Shown here one piece after another: positions 18,051-27,662 of a stretch of 64,000 nt of DNA. The first letter of the stretch is position 1; each line of letters starts with the position of its first letter. The stretch is taken from positions 1-64,000 of the forward strand of contig NZ_BAGA01000181.1 in assembly GCF_000308595.1 (NCBI RefSeq), read 5' to 3'. Origin of the DNA: Nocardia higoensis NBRC 100133 (GTDB lineage Bacteria; Actinomycetota; Actinomycetes; Mycobacteriales; Mycobacteriaceae). The translations under genes were made by a program, and so were the position numbers. The notes under the pieces were generated by a model. It did not search any database, was not told the DNA's origin, and was given only the letters and a program-made list of their open reading frames with translations.

Positions 18051-18959
18051 ATGCCTCCCGCTTCCGATGTGGTGGTGCGGACCGACCGGCTGACGAAAGC
18101 GTACGGCCGACTGGTCGCGTTGCGTGAGGTCGACCTACGGATCGAGCGCGGTGAGGTATTCGGGTACCTCGGGCCGAACGGGGCCGGCAAGTCCACCACC
18201 CTGCGTCTGCTGATGGGGATGCTGCGCCCCACCGCGGGGAGCGCGGAACTGTTCGGACTCGATGCCTGGTCGGCTGCGGTGGCCGTCCATCGGCGGATCG
18301 GGTACGTGCCCGGCGAGCTGGCCCTGTACCCGCGCATGACCGGGCGTCAGCACATCGACTACCTGCGAAATCTGCGCCGGGACCGCGACCGGAAATCCGC
18401 CGAGGCGCTGGCGACCCGACTCGACCTGCAGCTCGACAAACCCGTGCGGGCGCTGTCGAAGGGCAACCGGCAGAAGCTCGCCCTGGTCCTGGCCCTCATG
18501 AGCAGGCCCGAGCTGTTGATTCTCGACGAGCCGACCGGGGGTCTGGATCCACTCGTCCAGCTGGAGTTCTACGCGATCCTGCGCGAGCACACCGCGAAGG
18601 GCGGCACGGTGCTGCTGTCCTCGCACGTCCTCAGCGAGGTCCAGCGGGTCGCGGACCGTGTCGGCGTCCTCCGGGAAGGCCGCCTGGTCGCTGTCGAAAG
18701 ACTCGAGGATCTGCAGGAGAAGTCTCTGCACCACGTCGTCGCCGAGTTCGCGAACCCGGTCGGCGCCTTGGATTTCCAGCACATCGACGGTCTGCGCGAC
18801 ATCGCGATCGAAGGGAGCACCCTTCGTTGCAGCGCACCCCAATCCGCACTGGACGCGCTGATCAAGCACCTCGCGCGACACACTCTCGTCGACTTCGAAT
18901 GCGCCGAAGCGAGTCTCGACGAAACCTTCCTCGCACTGTATGGATCGGGGGAATCGTGA
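18051..18959 (+). CDS. ABC transporter ATP-binding protein
   Basis: 302 aa ATPase with Walker A GPNGAGKST near residue 41, Q-loop region, signature LSKGNRQK, and Walker B LLILDEPTGGLDP followed by the H-loop LLSSH. Architecture matches CcmA/DrrA-like type-2 exporters. Its stop overlaps the permease start (GTGA). Gap 17762-18050 before it shows no gene. Confidence 0.93.
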   Translation: MPPASDVVVRTDRLTKAYGRLVALREVDLRIERGEVFGYLGPNGAGKSTTLRLLMGMLRPTAGSAELFGLDAWSAAVAVHRRIGYVPGELALYPRMTGRQHIDYLRNLRRDRDRKSAEALATRLDLQLDKPVRALSKGNRQKLALVLALMSRPELLILDEPTGGLDPLVQLEFYAILREHTAKGGTVLLSSHVLSEVQRVADRVGVLREGRLVAVERLEDLQEKSLHHVVAEFANPVGALDFQHIDGLRDIAIEGSTLRCSAPQSALDALIKHLARHTLVDFECAEASLDETFLALYGSGES

Positions 18960-19789
18960 TCGCGAACACTGCCCTCACCCGGACGGTGTCGACTCGGACC
19001 GTCTTCCTCAAGACCCTGTGGGACCAGCGGTGGTCATTGCCCGCCTGGGTGCTGGGGCTGGTGCTGCTCGTCGCCATGTACGTCGCGATCTGGCCGAGCG
19101 TGCGCGACCAGCCCTCGATCAGCGGCTTCATCGAGCAGATGCCGGAGGCGATGCGGGCGCTGTTCGCGATGTCCGGCGCGGACATGTCCACACCGGTCGG
19201 CTACGTGCAGGTGGAGCTACTTGCCTTCATGGGACCGCTGTTGCTGCTGCTCTACGCGATCACCACCGGAGCCGCATCGCTCGCCGGTGAAGAGGAGCAC
19301 CGCACGCTGGACCTGCTGCTGTCGAGCCCGATCAGCCGAGGCCGCATCTTCGTCGAGAAGTTCGCCGCGATGGTGGTCGGGATCGCGCTGCTCGGGGCCG
19401 TGACCGGAGTGGCATTGGTGGGTGAGGGAAGCCTGGCGGACATGACGCTGCCCGCGGGCCATGTCGCCGCGACGATGGTGCACATGTCGCTGCTGGCACT
19501 CGTGTACGGCACCCTCGCGGCCACCTTCGGCGCGTTGACCGGACGCACCGGCGTCAGCCGTGCCGTACCCGCAGTCGCCGCCGTCCTCGCCTATGTGGTC
19601 AACGGGCTCGGCCCGATCGTGTCCTGGCTGGAGCCGTGGCAGAAGTTCTCGCCGTTCTACCAGTACGCCGGCCACGATCCGCTCCGTAACGGACTGTCCG
19701 TGCCCGCCGTGCTGGTCTCCGTCGGCACGGTGGTGCTGCTTGTCGTTGTCGCGTTGTTCGGGTTCGGGCGCCGCGACGTCGCCGGATAG
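18956..19789 (+). CDS. ABC transporter permease (ABC-2 type)
   Basis: 277 aa from the GTG at 18956, with about six hydrophobic segments and an internal EEEHRTLDLLLSSPISR motif typical of ABC-2 permeases (amphipathic coupling helix). Partner of the preceding ATPase. Substrate unknown; drug or lipid export is usual for the family. Confidence 0.9.
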   Translation: MIANTALTRTVSTRTVFLKTLWDQRWSLPAWVLGLVLLVAMYVAIWPSVRDQPSISGFIEQMPEAMRALFAMSGADMSTPVGYVQVELLAFMGPLLLLLYAITTGAASLAGEEEHRTLDLLLSSPISRGRIFVEKFAAMVVGIALLGAVTGVALVGEGSLADMTLPAGHVAATMVHMSLLALVYGTLAATFGALTGRTGVSRAVPAVAAVLAYVVNGLGPIVSWLEPWQKFSPFYQYAGHDPLRNGLSVPAVLVSVGTVVLLVVVALFGFGRRDVAG

Positions 19790-19795
19790 AAAGCG

Positions 19796-20308
19796 ATGGA
19801 GACGATGTCCTGTTCACCCGTGCTCGCCGCGGCGAACCGCCCGATCGCGGCCCCCTTCGGCACTGTCTCGGTCAGAGACATCGTGCGGGTGTTCAACAAG
19901 TACGTGACCAATCCACTCATGATGCGGCTGGCCGGCCGGAAATACTGGTATGCGTCGGTCATCCGGCACACCGGCAGACGCACCGGGAAAACCTACGACA
20001 CCCCCGTCGTGGCCGAGCCGTTCACCGGCGGGTTCATCATCCCGCTCCCCTATGGCAGGCACGTGGATTGGCTGCGCAATGTGCGACGCACCGGAACAGC
20101 GACCATCCGGCACAAAGGCAACGTCTACGCCGTCGCCGCTCCCGAGATCATCGATGCCGCAACCGCCGCGCCGCTGCTGTCCCCACCACGTCGGCGCCAG
20201 TTCGGGCGATTCGGCATCGACGAGTTCGTCACCTTCGAAACCCGCGACGCTCGCAGTGCGACGGCTGGGGGCGCATCGCCGCCGTCAGACCCCGGCGACG
20301 CCGAGTAG
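19796..20308 (+). CDS. Nitroreductase/deazaflavin-dependent oxidoreductase (Ddn-like)
   Basis: 170 aa split-barrel protein of the F420-dependent Ddn family, common in mycobacteria and Nocardia: HTGRRTGKTYDTPVV in the F420/flavin pocket, PLPYGRHVDWLRNVRRTG, then RHKGNVYAV. It follows the ABC permease by six bases and may be co-transcribed. The 3' end overlaps the convergent VIT gene by 24 bases. Confidence 0.82.
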   Translation: METMSCSPVLAAANRPIAAPFGTVSVRDIVRVFNKYVTNPLMMRLAGRKYWYASVIRHTGRRTGKTYDTPVVAEPFTGGFIIPLPYGRHVDWLRNVRRTGTATIRHKGNVYAVAAPEIIDAATAAPLLSPPRRRQFGRFGIDEFVTFETRDARSATAGGASPPSDPGDAE

Positions 20309-21031
20309 CTGCCCGATCCCGTAGGTGACGGCCATCGCGAGCGCACCACCGGTGACCACCCGCACGATGGCCCGGCCTCGGGCGGCGCCGCCGAGGCGGG
20401 CGCTGAGGCTGCCGGTGAGGGCCAAGGCCACCAGCATCGCGACGAACGTGATCGGGACGCGCACCTCGGCAGGCGGCAACAGGATCGCCAGCAGCGGCAG
20501 GATCGCACCGACTGTGAACGCGGCGGCAGAGGCGAACGCCGCATGCCAGGGGTTGGTCAGCTCGTCCGGGTCGATCCCCAGTTCGACCTCCGCGTGCGCG
20601 GCGAACGCGTCGTGCGCGGTCAATTCCTCGGCGACCGTGCGAGCGGTCTGCGGGGACAGGCCCTTCGCCTCGTAAAGACCGGTCAGCTCTTCGAGTTCGG
20701 CGTCGGGCATGGTCGACAGCTCGTGGCGCTCCTTGGTCAGCAGGGCGCGTTCGGAGTCGCGCTGGGTGCTGACCGAGACGTACTCGCCCAAGGCCATGGA
20801 GACCGCGCCGGCGGCGAGGCCGGCCAATCCGGCGGTCAGGATCGGGCCGCGATCGGTGGTGGCCGCCGCGACACCGACGACCAGACCGGCGACCGAGACG
20901 ATGCCGTCGTTGGCGCCGAGCACCCCGGCCCGCAGCCAGTTCAACCGCGACGACAGCCCTCCGACATGTGGTTCCGCGGCGTGGGAGCCGTTGCTGATCG
21001 GCGAATCGCTCGAGTCCTTGTTCAGGGTCAC
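20285..21031 (-). CDS. VIT1/CCC1 family iron/manganese transporter
   Basis: About 248 aa from the GTG at 21031 (an upstream start at 21076 is possible). Signature features: LNWLRAGVLGANDGIVSVAGLVVGV first helix, MALGEYVSVSTQRDSE, a cytoplasmic metal-binding loop rich in Glu, and three C-terminal hydrophobic segments. The family moves Fe/Mn across membranes. Its direction and ion are not evident here. Confidence 0.9.
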   Translation of the reverse strand: MTLNKDSSDSPISNGSHAAEPHVGGLSSRLNWLRAGVLGANDGIVSVAGLVVGVAAATTDRGPILTAGLAGLAAGAVSMALGEYVSVSTQRDSERALLTKERHELSTMPDAELEELTGLYEAKGLSPQTARTVAEELTAHDAFAAHAEVELGIDPDELTNPWHAAFASAAAFTVGAILPLLAILLPPAEVRVPITFVAMLVALALTGSLSARLGGAARGRAIVRVVTGGALAMAVTYGIGQLLGVAGV

Positions 21032-21135
21032 GACCGGAAGGTTATTGCGACCGGGCTCGCGCCACCAGCAATGCAAGGCTATCCGAAGCCGAATTCATCC
21101 AGATGATTCCCGCCTGCTCGACGCGGAGACGGGTG

Positions 21136-21654
21136 TCACCGCCCCGGCGTCGACTCGGTGTCGGCCGAGTTGTTCCAGACCGCGGCCGCGCCGCTCTCAC
21201 CGATGCGATAGACCTGCACGACCGATCCGACCGCCAGCGCGATGCCCAGAACGGTCAGCCCGACCGCCAGGAAGCGGGACGCCTGTTCCCGCGCGGATCC
21301 GGTCCGCTGCGTCCACCACTGCTGGACGCGGGGCTGGTGGATCGCCCACCACGCCAGCGAGACCACGAAGACACCCAGCGACCAGACGAGCAGTTCCTCG
21401 CCGAGCTCGGCGTGGATCTCCACCAGCGGATCACTCGGCGTCCGATGCTCGAGCCACTCGCCGGCCTCGGTTGTCAACGGCACCAGCACGAGCGTGACGA
21501 AGGCCACGATGGGCGAGGCGACCCCGATCCGGCGTCGCGCGGCGGGCCAGCACAACGACAGCAGCAGGATCAGCGCCGAGATCGGCACCAGCACCACCAC
21601 GAAGTGCACCAGCAGGGGGTGGATCGGCAAGCCGTTGAACGTGGTGAGCTCCAT
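21136..21654 (-). CDS. DUF2231 membrane protein
   Basis: 172 aa from ATG 21654, with four hydrophobic helices. The N-terminal GLPIHPLLVHFVVVLVP is the DUF2231 signature (paired His in a helix, perhaps heme or quinone related). A further HAELGEELLVW has the second His/Glu pair. The gene begins inside the 3' end of the MFS reading frame. Confidence 0.82.
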   Translation of the reverse strand: MELTTFNGLPIHPLLVHFVVVLVPISALILLLSLCWPAARRRIGVASPIVAFVTLVLVPLTTEAGEWLEHRTPSDPLVEIHAELGEELLVWSLGVFVVSLAWWAIHQPRVQQWWTQRTGSAREQASRFLAVGLTVLGIALAVGSVVQVYRIGESGAAAVWNNSADTESTPGR

Positions 21655-22943
21655 GGAGACCGTGCCTTTGTCGAGATGTGTTTGCGATCGGGCCCCCACA
21701 CCTTAGAGGCAGAACCTGGGAGTTTCCTGGGCGATGGCCGGGAATACCGGTCTCCCCGCCGCCACCTCGTCACCTCCATTGCGTCACACGTCAGCATGCG
21801 TCCCGAGAGAAGCGCTACGCCGAGAGCAGCCGTCGTCATCGCTGCCGCGACCCAGACCGGAGCCGGTCCCCCGAGACCTGCGGCAATGCCGGCGGCACCG
21901 AGGGCAGGCCCTGCAGCGGCTCCCAGGTTCAGCGCGGCAGTCGCGTATGAACCACCCATCGTCGGCGCGCCTGTCGCGGCATAGAGCACCCGAGTGATCA
22001 GGGTGCTCCCGACACCGAACGCCAGAACTCCTTGCGCCAGAACGAGAACGATGAGGAGCGCCGGGTGCGAGCCGAACGATGCGAGCGCGACCCACCCTGC
22101 CGACAGGAGCGGACCTCCGACCGCGATGACGAGACCGGGCCGCTGATCCGACATCCTTCCCGCGATCGTCACACCGAGGAATGATCCGAGACCGAACACG
22201 ACCAAGACGACGGAGATCCAGCCATCGCTCAGCCCTGCGTATCTCGTCACGATCGGCGCCAGGAAGGTGAAGGCCGCGAAGGTGCCGCCGTTGATCAGCG
22301 CGCCGAGAGACATCGCGAGCAGGAGCCGCGATGAACGCAGTTGGCGGAGTTCCGACGCAATCCCCGGCGCGGGGCCGTTGCCCGTCGCGGCGCCGGCAGA
22401 CTGGTTCGGGACGCCTTGGAGGATGCCGAGAGCCGCGGGAATGCAGAGGAGGGCGATGGCCCAGAATGTCGCACGCCAACCGAGGGCGGTGCCGAGTAGC
22501 GCTCCGGCGGGGACGCCCGCGACCATCGCGATCGTCGTGCCGGAGAGAAGGATGGCCAGTGCCCGGCCCTTACGATCTTCGGGTACGAGGGTGGTCGAGG
22601 TGCTCAGCGCGACCGCGAGAAAGCCTGCGTTCGCCAGCGCGGCGACCACGCGACTGATGAAAAGCACTGTAAACGCGGGCGTCACCCCGGCGACGACATG
22701 ACAGCTCGCGAATGCGAGCAGGCAGACGAGCAGGGTGAGCCGCGGGGGCCAATGGCGAGCGGAGGCCGCCATTGCGGGTGCACCGACGACCATTCCGATG
22801 GCGAATGCTGAGGTCAGCAGACCCGCAGTGCCGACGGAGACGTCGAGATCGGAGGCGATCGCGGGGAGCAGACCCGCGAGCATGAATTCCGAGGTGCCCA
22901 TGACGAAGACCGCCAGGGCAAGCATGTAGAGAGCGAAAGGCAT
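21570..22943 (-). CDS. MFS transporter with out-of-character C-terminal tail
   Basis: Twelve-helix MFS exporter of the Cmx/AraJ-like type (MPFALYMLALAVFVMGTSEF start). The loop motif GRALAILLSGTTIAMVAGVP and the ATAALNLGAAAGPALGA helix 11 are seen. The membrane part ends at about residue 395 (ALLSGRM); the frame then reads through 60 hydrophilic residues (WRRGDRYSRPSPRK) into the DUF2231 gene. The tail looks like intergenic sequence translated after loss of the natural stop. ATG 22943 has CGGAG upstream. Confidence 0.85.
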   Translation of the reverse strand: MPFALYMLALAVFVMGTSEFMLAGLLPAIASDLDVSVGTAGLLTSAFAIGMVVGAPAMAASARHWPPRLTLLVCLLAFASCHVVAGVTPAFTVLFISRVVAALANAGFLAVALSTSTTLVPEDRKGRALAILLSGTTIAMVAGVPAGALLGTALGWRATFWAIALLCIPAALGILQGVPNQSAGAATGNGPAPGIASELRQLRSSRLLLAMSLGALINGGTFAAFTFLAPIVTRYAGLSDGWISVVLVVFGLGSFLGVTIAGRMSDQRPGLVIAVGGPLLSAGWVALASFGSHPALLIVLVLAQGVLAFGVGSTLITRVLYAATGAPTMGGSYATAALNLGAAAGPALGAAGIAAGLGGPAPVWVAAAMTTAALGVALLSGRMLTCDAMEVTRWRRGDRYSRPSPRKLPGSASKVWGPDRKHISTKARSPWSSPRSTACRSTPCWCTSWWCWCRSRR

Positions 22944-23156
22944 CGAGTACTCCGAGGTGAGAGGCCAGAGAGGGTTTCTCGTCACCACGACCAGCGGCCC
23001 GGAGCAAGCCGGAGACCCGCCCGCGCAGAGGGCAGGGAGGGCTCAGGGGTTCACGGGGCTGACGGTGTGACCACCAGCCCCTGATGTGTCCGACTCAGGA
23101 CTCGACATACCTCGCACTCTACATAGGCCCGCTGCCGGTGGGGCTCGGCCGATCGG

Positions 23157-23453
23157 GTGGAATCGGGCTCCGAGCCGCATGCCGCGGTACTCGACATCGC
23201 CAAGTACGCCCTCGGCCGCTGGACCGTCACACTCGCCGCGGTCGGCACGGTGCTCAACATCGCGTTCACCGCTCCCCTGGTCTGGCTGGCGACCGACGAC
23301 CGCCTGTTCCAGGCCGCCTACTTCGACGCGCAATATCCCGCCGACGGAGCCGGCGCCATGAGCCTGGTGACGCGGATCGTGATAGCGGTGGCGATCGCGG
23401 TGGCCGTCTGGGATATCGGCGAAGGCTGGGTCAAGGCACTGCGGACGCGCTGA
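23157..23453 (+). CDS. Membrane protein fragment, unknown
   Basis: 98 aa with two hydrophobic segments (LAAVGTVLNIAFTAPLVWLA and VTRIVIAVAIAVAVWDIGEG) and no signal or initiating ribosome site. It resembles the C-terminal end of larger sensor-domain membrane proteins that end with a cytoplasmic GWVKALR. Probably a 5'-truncated gene. Context gives no function. Confidence 0.45.
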   Translation: MESGSEPHAAVLDIAKYALGRWTVTLAAVGTVLNIAFTAPLVWLATDDRLFQAAYFDAQYPADGAGAMSLVTRIVIAVAIAVAVWDIGEGWVKALRTR

Positions 23454-23476
23454 CGGCCCGCGACCGGAGACGACAC

Positions 23477-24793
23477 TCACATCGCCGCCGCCGCGAGACG
23501 GCGACGGAGCCCGGTGACCCCGTCGACCGACCTGTGGGCTGCCGCCAGTGAATCCAGTTCACGCAGGTAGACACCCATGCGACGGGAGCGGACATGGGCG
23601 GCTTCATCGATGGCGGCGTGGCCGATGACGGTGGCCTCGTGGGGGTCGCCGGTGGCCATGACGAGCGAGGCCAATTTGAGGTGCGCCAGCGCCCTGGACC
23701 GGACGTAGATGTCACCGAAACCACTGACGGCAGTCTGCAGGCGCGCCCGCGCCTCGCCGACGAAGCGCCCGTGCAACGCCATGTCGTAGAGCGCGTGCCC
23801 GGTGTCGCCACCGAGTTGGGCATCGTCGTAGTAGGCCATGAAGAACGCGTCATCGCCGGGGCTGCGGTTGCTGAAGCTCTCGTCGGCCTCGCCCACCGCA
23901 CGCACGGCTTCCTCGACACGGTGCAGTTGGGCGAGCGCACGTGCCCGGATGACCCGCAGGCTGGCGCGTTCGGTGGGGGTGAGGCGATCGGCCCGCACCA
24001 GTCCGAGTTCGGTGAGGGTCAGTCCGGCATCCGGGTCACCGCACCAGATCTCCTGCCGGGCCATACAGGACAGTACTTCGGCGCGCAGATGGACATCGCT
24101 CGCCTCCTCGGCGCAGCGCAAGGCCAGGCGCTGCATCCGACGAGCGTCGTCGTGCGCGTGCGAGTCGAACGCCATCCAGGCCGAGGTGTTGGCGAGAAAG
24201 CCGACAGCGCTGAACAATTCGGCGCGGTTGGATGCCGAACAGCGGGCATCGAGCAGGGCGACGGCGTAGCGCAACTGGGCGGCGACGGCCTCGCGGACCA
24301 GGACACCACCGTAGGTGTTGTCCCAGGTGTCGAACACCCGGGCGGTGTCGAGTATCTGCGCGATCTCGACCTTGCCGACACGCGCCGGAATGGGCGTCGG
24401 CTCGGTGATCTCGACCAGATCCGCGAGCGCGGCCTGCGCGGTCACCGCCGCGGTCACGCCCCCGGCTGCCCGCAGAGAGTCGGGGCGGTGCAGGGGATCC
24501 GCCTCGACCCCGGCGCGCAGCGGTGCGTGCGCCGCCCGCTGATCGAAGAAGCCGAGCTGGTGGTCGGAATCCACACCGAGCACATGCCGAAACGCTTCCC
24601 GATACTTCGGGTCCGGCCAGGTCCGCTCGCCGCACAGGTAGCGGCGAATCGTCTCGTCGGTATAGCGTCCCGGGGTGCCCGTGATCTGGTCGATCCGCGC
24701 GTTGACCCGCCGGGCCAACCCATCCTGAGTCAACCCCGCCTGTCGGATGAGCTGCTGCAACTTGCTGTTGGACACCCGCTGGCGTCGTCTCAC
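23477..24793 (-). CDS. XRE family regulator with helical repeat domain
   Basis: 438 aa. The N-terminus (residues 1-70) is an XRE helix-turn-helix-like domain (LIRQAGLTQDGLARRVNARI); the rest is a long all-helical TPR-like region (ALRCAEEASDVHLRAEVLSC, RASLRVIRARALAQLHR). GTG 24793 has GGGGAG ten bases upstream. Divergent from the P450 pair at 25.0 kb with a 251-base intergenic region. Likely controls the P450s. Proteins of this type regulate secondary metabolism in actinomycetes. Confidence 0.82.
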   Translation of the reverse strand: MRRRQRVSNSKLQQLIRQAGLTQDGLARRVNARIDQITGTPGRYTDETIRRYLCGERTWPDPKYREAFRHVLGVDSDHQLGFFDQRAAHAPLRAGVEADPLHRPDSLRAAGGVTAAVTAQAALADLVEITEPTPIPARVGKVEIAQILDTARVFDTWDNTYGGVLVREAVAAQLRYAVALLDARCSASNRAELFSAVGFLANTSAWMAFDSHAHDDARRMQRLALRCAEEASDVHLRAEVLSCMARQEIWCGDPDAGLTLTELGLVRADRLTPTERASLRVIRARALAQLHRVEEAVRAVGEADESFSNRSPGDDAFFMAYYDDAQLGGDTGHALYDMALHGRFVGEARARLQTAVSGFGDIYVRSRALAHLKLASLVMATGDPHEATVIGHAAIDEAAHVRSRRMGVYLRELDSLAAAHRSVDGVTGLRRRLAAAAM

Positions 24794-25044
24794 CGCTCTC
24801 GAACTCCCCTTGCCCCCGAAGCCCTTGTCAAGATCTGACAACGAAAAGGCTACGTCGACACTCCGGTTTCGGCGACCGGAGTCCGCCGACCCCCCGACTT
24901 CGCCACCCGTACCCCCCCGTTGAGCGCCGGTGAGTACGTAACTTCTTCTGGGGCTGTCATTTTCACCGAAACTGGGCCAGCCTCGAGAGACCGACCGGCG
25001 CCTGGCGCGCGCCGTTCGTATCTCGCTCGAACCGGGAGTCCCTT

Positions 25045-26286
25045 TTGCCCTCAGCACAATCCGGCGTTCCCGCCGCCGGCCGTCGCCCCACGGCCCACGG
25101 CTCGCCTCTCGACACCGACGGCGAGTCCCGTGTGCCCATCTACACCGAAGAGTTCGCGGCCGACCCGCACGCCGTCTACGGGCAGCTGCGTGAGCGGTTC
25201 GGGTCGCTGGCGCCGGTATGGCTCGCTCCGGGAGTCCGGGCGACCTTGGTGATCGGCTACTGGACCGCGCTGAAGATCATGAACGACCCCGAGCACTTTC
25301 CCGCCGATCCGCGGATGTGGGAGCGCGACATCCCACCGGAGTGCCCCGTGCTGCCGATGATGCAGTGGCGACCGAACGCCCTGCGCAGCGCCGGGCTCGA
25401 ACACGAGCGGTATCGGTCGGCCACTGTGGCCGCCCTCGGCCGGGTGGATCTGGCCGCCCTGCACACAGCGGTCGAGCGGATCGCGGTGACACTGATCGAC
25501 GAATTCGCCGACCGTGGCCGGGCCGACCTGCTCGGCGACTACGCGGTCCCGTTGGTGTTCGAGGTGATCAGCGAGCTGATCGGGTGCGATCCCGACGTCA
25601 GCGCGCAGACCGCCGCCGGTATGGCGATGATGTTCGACGCGACTGCCGACGCCGCCGAAGGAAACCGGCTGATCGTGACGGCGCTGGGCGAACTGGTCCG
25701 CCGCAAACGCGCCAAGCCGGGCACCGACATCACGTCCTCGCTGTCGGCCCATCACATCGGCCTGTCCGACGAGGAGATCATCCAGCAGCTGGTCACCCTT
25801 TACGGCGCGGCGAGCGAGCCACTGACCAACCTCATCGCCAACGCCCTGTCGTGGATGATGACCCACCAGGATTTCGGGGGCGATGTCGTCGGCGGGTCGT
25901 TGTCGACCCGTGACGCGCTCACCCACGTACTGTTCCGCGATCCGCCGATCGCGAACTTCTGCATGTCCTATCCGCCGCAGCCACAGCTCATCGACGAAAC
26001 CGTTTGGGTGCCCGCGCATCAGCCGATCGTGATCAGTCTGGCCGCCTGCAACAACGACCCGGCCGTCCTCGGCGGCAATATCCGCCACAACGAGTCCCAT
26101 CTCGGACTCGGCGCCGGACCACACCGCTGCCCCGCGCAGACACCGGCGCATCTGATCGCTGGGGAGGCCATCGATCAGATCCTCGACTCTCTGCCCGAGA
26201 TGGACCTGGCGATCCCCGCCGAGCAGCTGCGGTGGCGACCAGGACCGTTCCACCGGGCGCTCGAATCACTGCCCGTCCTCTTCTGA
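25045..26286 (+). CDS. CYP157-like cytochrome P450 lacking ExxR
   Basis: 413 aa P450 with the heme-thiolate Cys362 in GLGAGPHRCPA. The K-helix ExxR is missing: in the segment THVLFRDPP, positions aligned to E-x-x-R read H294-V-L-F297. The I-helix reads GAASEPLTN (254-262) instead of AGxxTT. This matches the Streptomyces CYP157 family, reported to lack ExxR, and paired with CYP154 genes in conservons. The TTG start (GGGAG six bases upstream) is supported by alignment to the second copy (MSAAQFSVP versus MPSAQSGVP). No conservon cvnA-D genes are nearby. Confidence 0.82.
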   Translation: MPSAQSGVPAAGRRPTAHGSPLDTDGESRVPIYTEEFAADPHAVYGQLRERFGSLAPVWLAPGVRATLVIGYWTALKIMNDPEHFPADPRMWERDIPPECPVLPMMQWRPNALRSAGLEHERYRSATVAALGRVDLAALHTAVERIAVTLIDEFADRGRADLLGDYAVPLVFEVISELIGCDPDVSAQTAAGMAMMFDATADAAEGNRLIVTALGELVRRKRAKPGTDITSSLSAHHIGLSDEEIIQQLVTLYGAASEPLTNLIANALSWMMTHQDFGGDVVGGSLSTRDALTHVLFRDPPIANFCMSYPPQPQLIDETVWVPAHQPIVISLAACNNDPAVLGGNIRHNESHLGLGAGPHRCPAQTPAHLIAGEAIDQILDSLPEMDLAIPAEQLRWRPGPFHRALESLPVLF

Positions 26287-26318
26287 CCCATCCCACCCGC
26301 CGAACGTAAGGCTCTCCG

Positions 26319-27584
26319 ATGACCGCTCTTCCCTCTTCCTCCGTCGCAGCCACCCCCGTCGTACTCGATCCCACCGGCACCGACATCTCCGCCGAGGCCA
26401 TCCGTCTGCGTGAGCTCGGACGTCTGGTTCGCGTGGAACTGCCTGCCGGGGTGCAGGCCTGGGCGATCACCGATCCCGTCCTGCTCAAGGAGTTGTTCGT
26501 CGATCCGCGGGTCTCCAAGGACGCCGCGCAACATTGGCCCGCCTTCATCGCCGGGGAGATCGGGGCGGACTGGCCGCTGATCTCGTGGGTGTCGGTGCGC
26601 AATATGCTCACCGCCTACGGCAAGGACCATCAGCGGTTGCGCAAGCTCATCGGACCGGCGTTCACCCCGCGCCGGGTCACCGCGTTGCGCCCGCAGATCG
26701 AGAAGATCAGCACCGACCTGCTCGACGACCTGGCCGCCCGGCCCACCGACACGGCGATCGACCTGCGGGAGGAATACGCGGCGCAGGTTCCGCTGCGGGT
26801 GATCAGCGCGCTGATGGGCGTCCCGGCCGATCTGCAGCCCGGGCTCCGACGCTGCATCGACGAGATCTTCTCCACATCCCCGGAGCGCGATCCGCAGGAG
26901 ACCTTCGCCGAGATGGTCGGCATCCTGGGCACGCTCGTCGCCCGTCGCCGCGCCGAGCCCGGCGAGGACATGACCAGCCTGCTCATCAGCCACCGCGACG
27001 AGAACGAAGACCGCCTCACCGAAGAAGAACTCGTCCACACCCTGCTCCTGGTGATCAGCGCCGGCTTCGAGACCACCGTCAACCTGCTCGGCCAGGCCGT
27101 CTACCAGCTGCTCACCCGCCCCGAACTGCTGTCCCAGGTCCACGCGGGCACCATCAGCTGGTCACACCTGATCGAGGAGACCCTGCGCTACGCACCCCCG
27201 GTCTCGAACCTGCCGCTGCGCTACGCGATCACCGACATCGACGTGGACGACCAGCAGATCAAGGCGGGCGAGGCGATCATCACCAGCATCGCCGCCGCCA
27301 ACCGCAGCCTCGAGCTGTACGGCCCCGACGCCGACGAGTTCGACCCGAGCAGGACGACCAAGGACCACGTGTCCTTCGGCTACGGCGCGCACCACTGCCT
27401 CGGGGCTCCGTTGGCCCGGATGGAAGCCGAGATCGCGCTGCCCGCGCTGTTCGAGCGGTTCCCCGAGCTGGCGCTCGCCGAGGCACCGGAGGCGTTGAAG
27501 CCGTTGAGCAGCTTCATCTCCCAGGGACATCAGAGTCTGCCGGTATATTCGGGCCGGCAGCCGGGGGTGGCCGCCGGACAGTGA
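26319..27584 (+). CDS. CYP154-like cytochrome P450
   Basis: 421 aa P450 with all canonical motifs: I-helix SAGFETTVN, K-helix EETLR, and heme loop FGYGAHHCLGAPLAR. It follows the CYP157-like gene by 32 bases and is likely co-transcribed. A 531-base stretch of its 3' end is duplicated at 55718-56248 with about five mismatches. The paralogue at 59950-61212 is intact but more diverged. Substrate unknown. Confidence 0.9.
   Translation: MTALPSSSVAATPVVLDPTGTDISAEAIRLRELGRLVRVELPAGVQAWAITDPVLLKELFVDPRVSKDAAQHWPAFIAGEIGADWPLISWVSVRNMLTAYGKDHQRLRKLIGPAFTPRRVTALRPQIEKISTDLLDDLAARPTDTAIDLREEYAAQVPLRVISALMGVPADLQPGLRRCIDEIFSTSPERDPQETFAEMVGILGTLVARRRAEPGEDMTSLLISHRDENEDRLTEEELVHTLLLVISAGFETTVNLLGQAVYQLLTRPELLSQVHAGTISWSHLIEETLRYAPPVSNLPLRYAITDIDVDDQQIKAGEAIITSIAAANRSLELYGPDADEFDPSRTTKDHVSFGYGAHHCLGAPLARMEAEIALPALFERFPELALAEAPEALKPLSSFISQGHQSLPVYSGRQPGVAAGQ
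27023..27553 (+). repeat. Left copy of ~531 bp direct repeat (CYP154 3' end)
   Basis: About 99% identical (roughly five mismatches by eye) to 55718-56248, same orientation, 28.7 kb apart. The repeats bracket the mobile-element region and the tail/toxin cluster. Confidence 0.85.
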
Positions 27585-27662
27585 GGCGAGCCGGGGACGC
27601 GACCCGAGCGCCGTGGCGAATTCAGGCCGGAAACTGGCCTATATCCGCGGCATGCTCGAACC

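Noticed and set aside
25045..26286. CYP157-like gene as a mutated pseudogene because ExxR is missing
   Set aside because: The second copy at 61232 has the same HVLF and I-helix changes, and both frames are full length, so the feature is family-specific.
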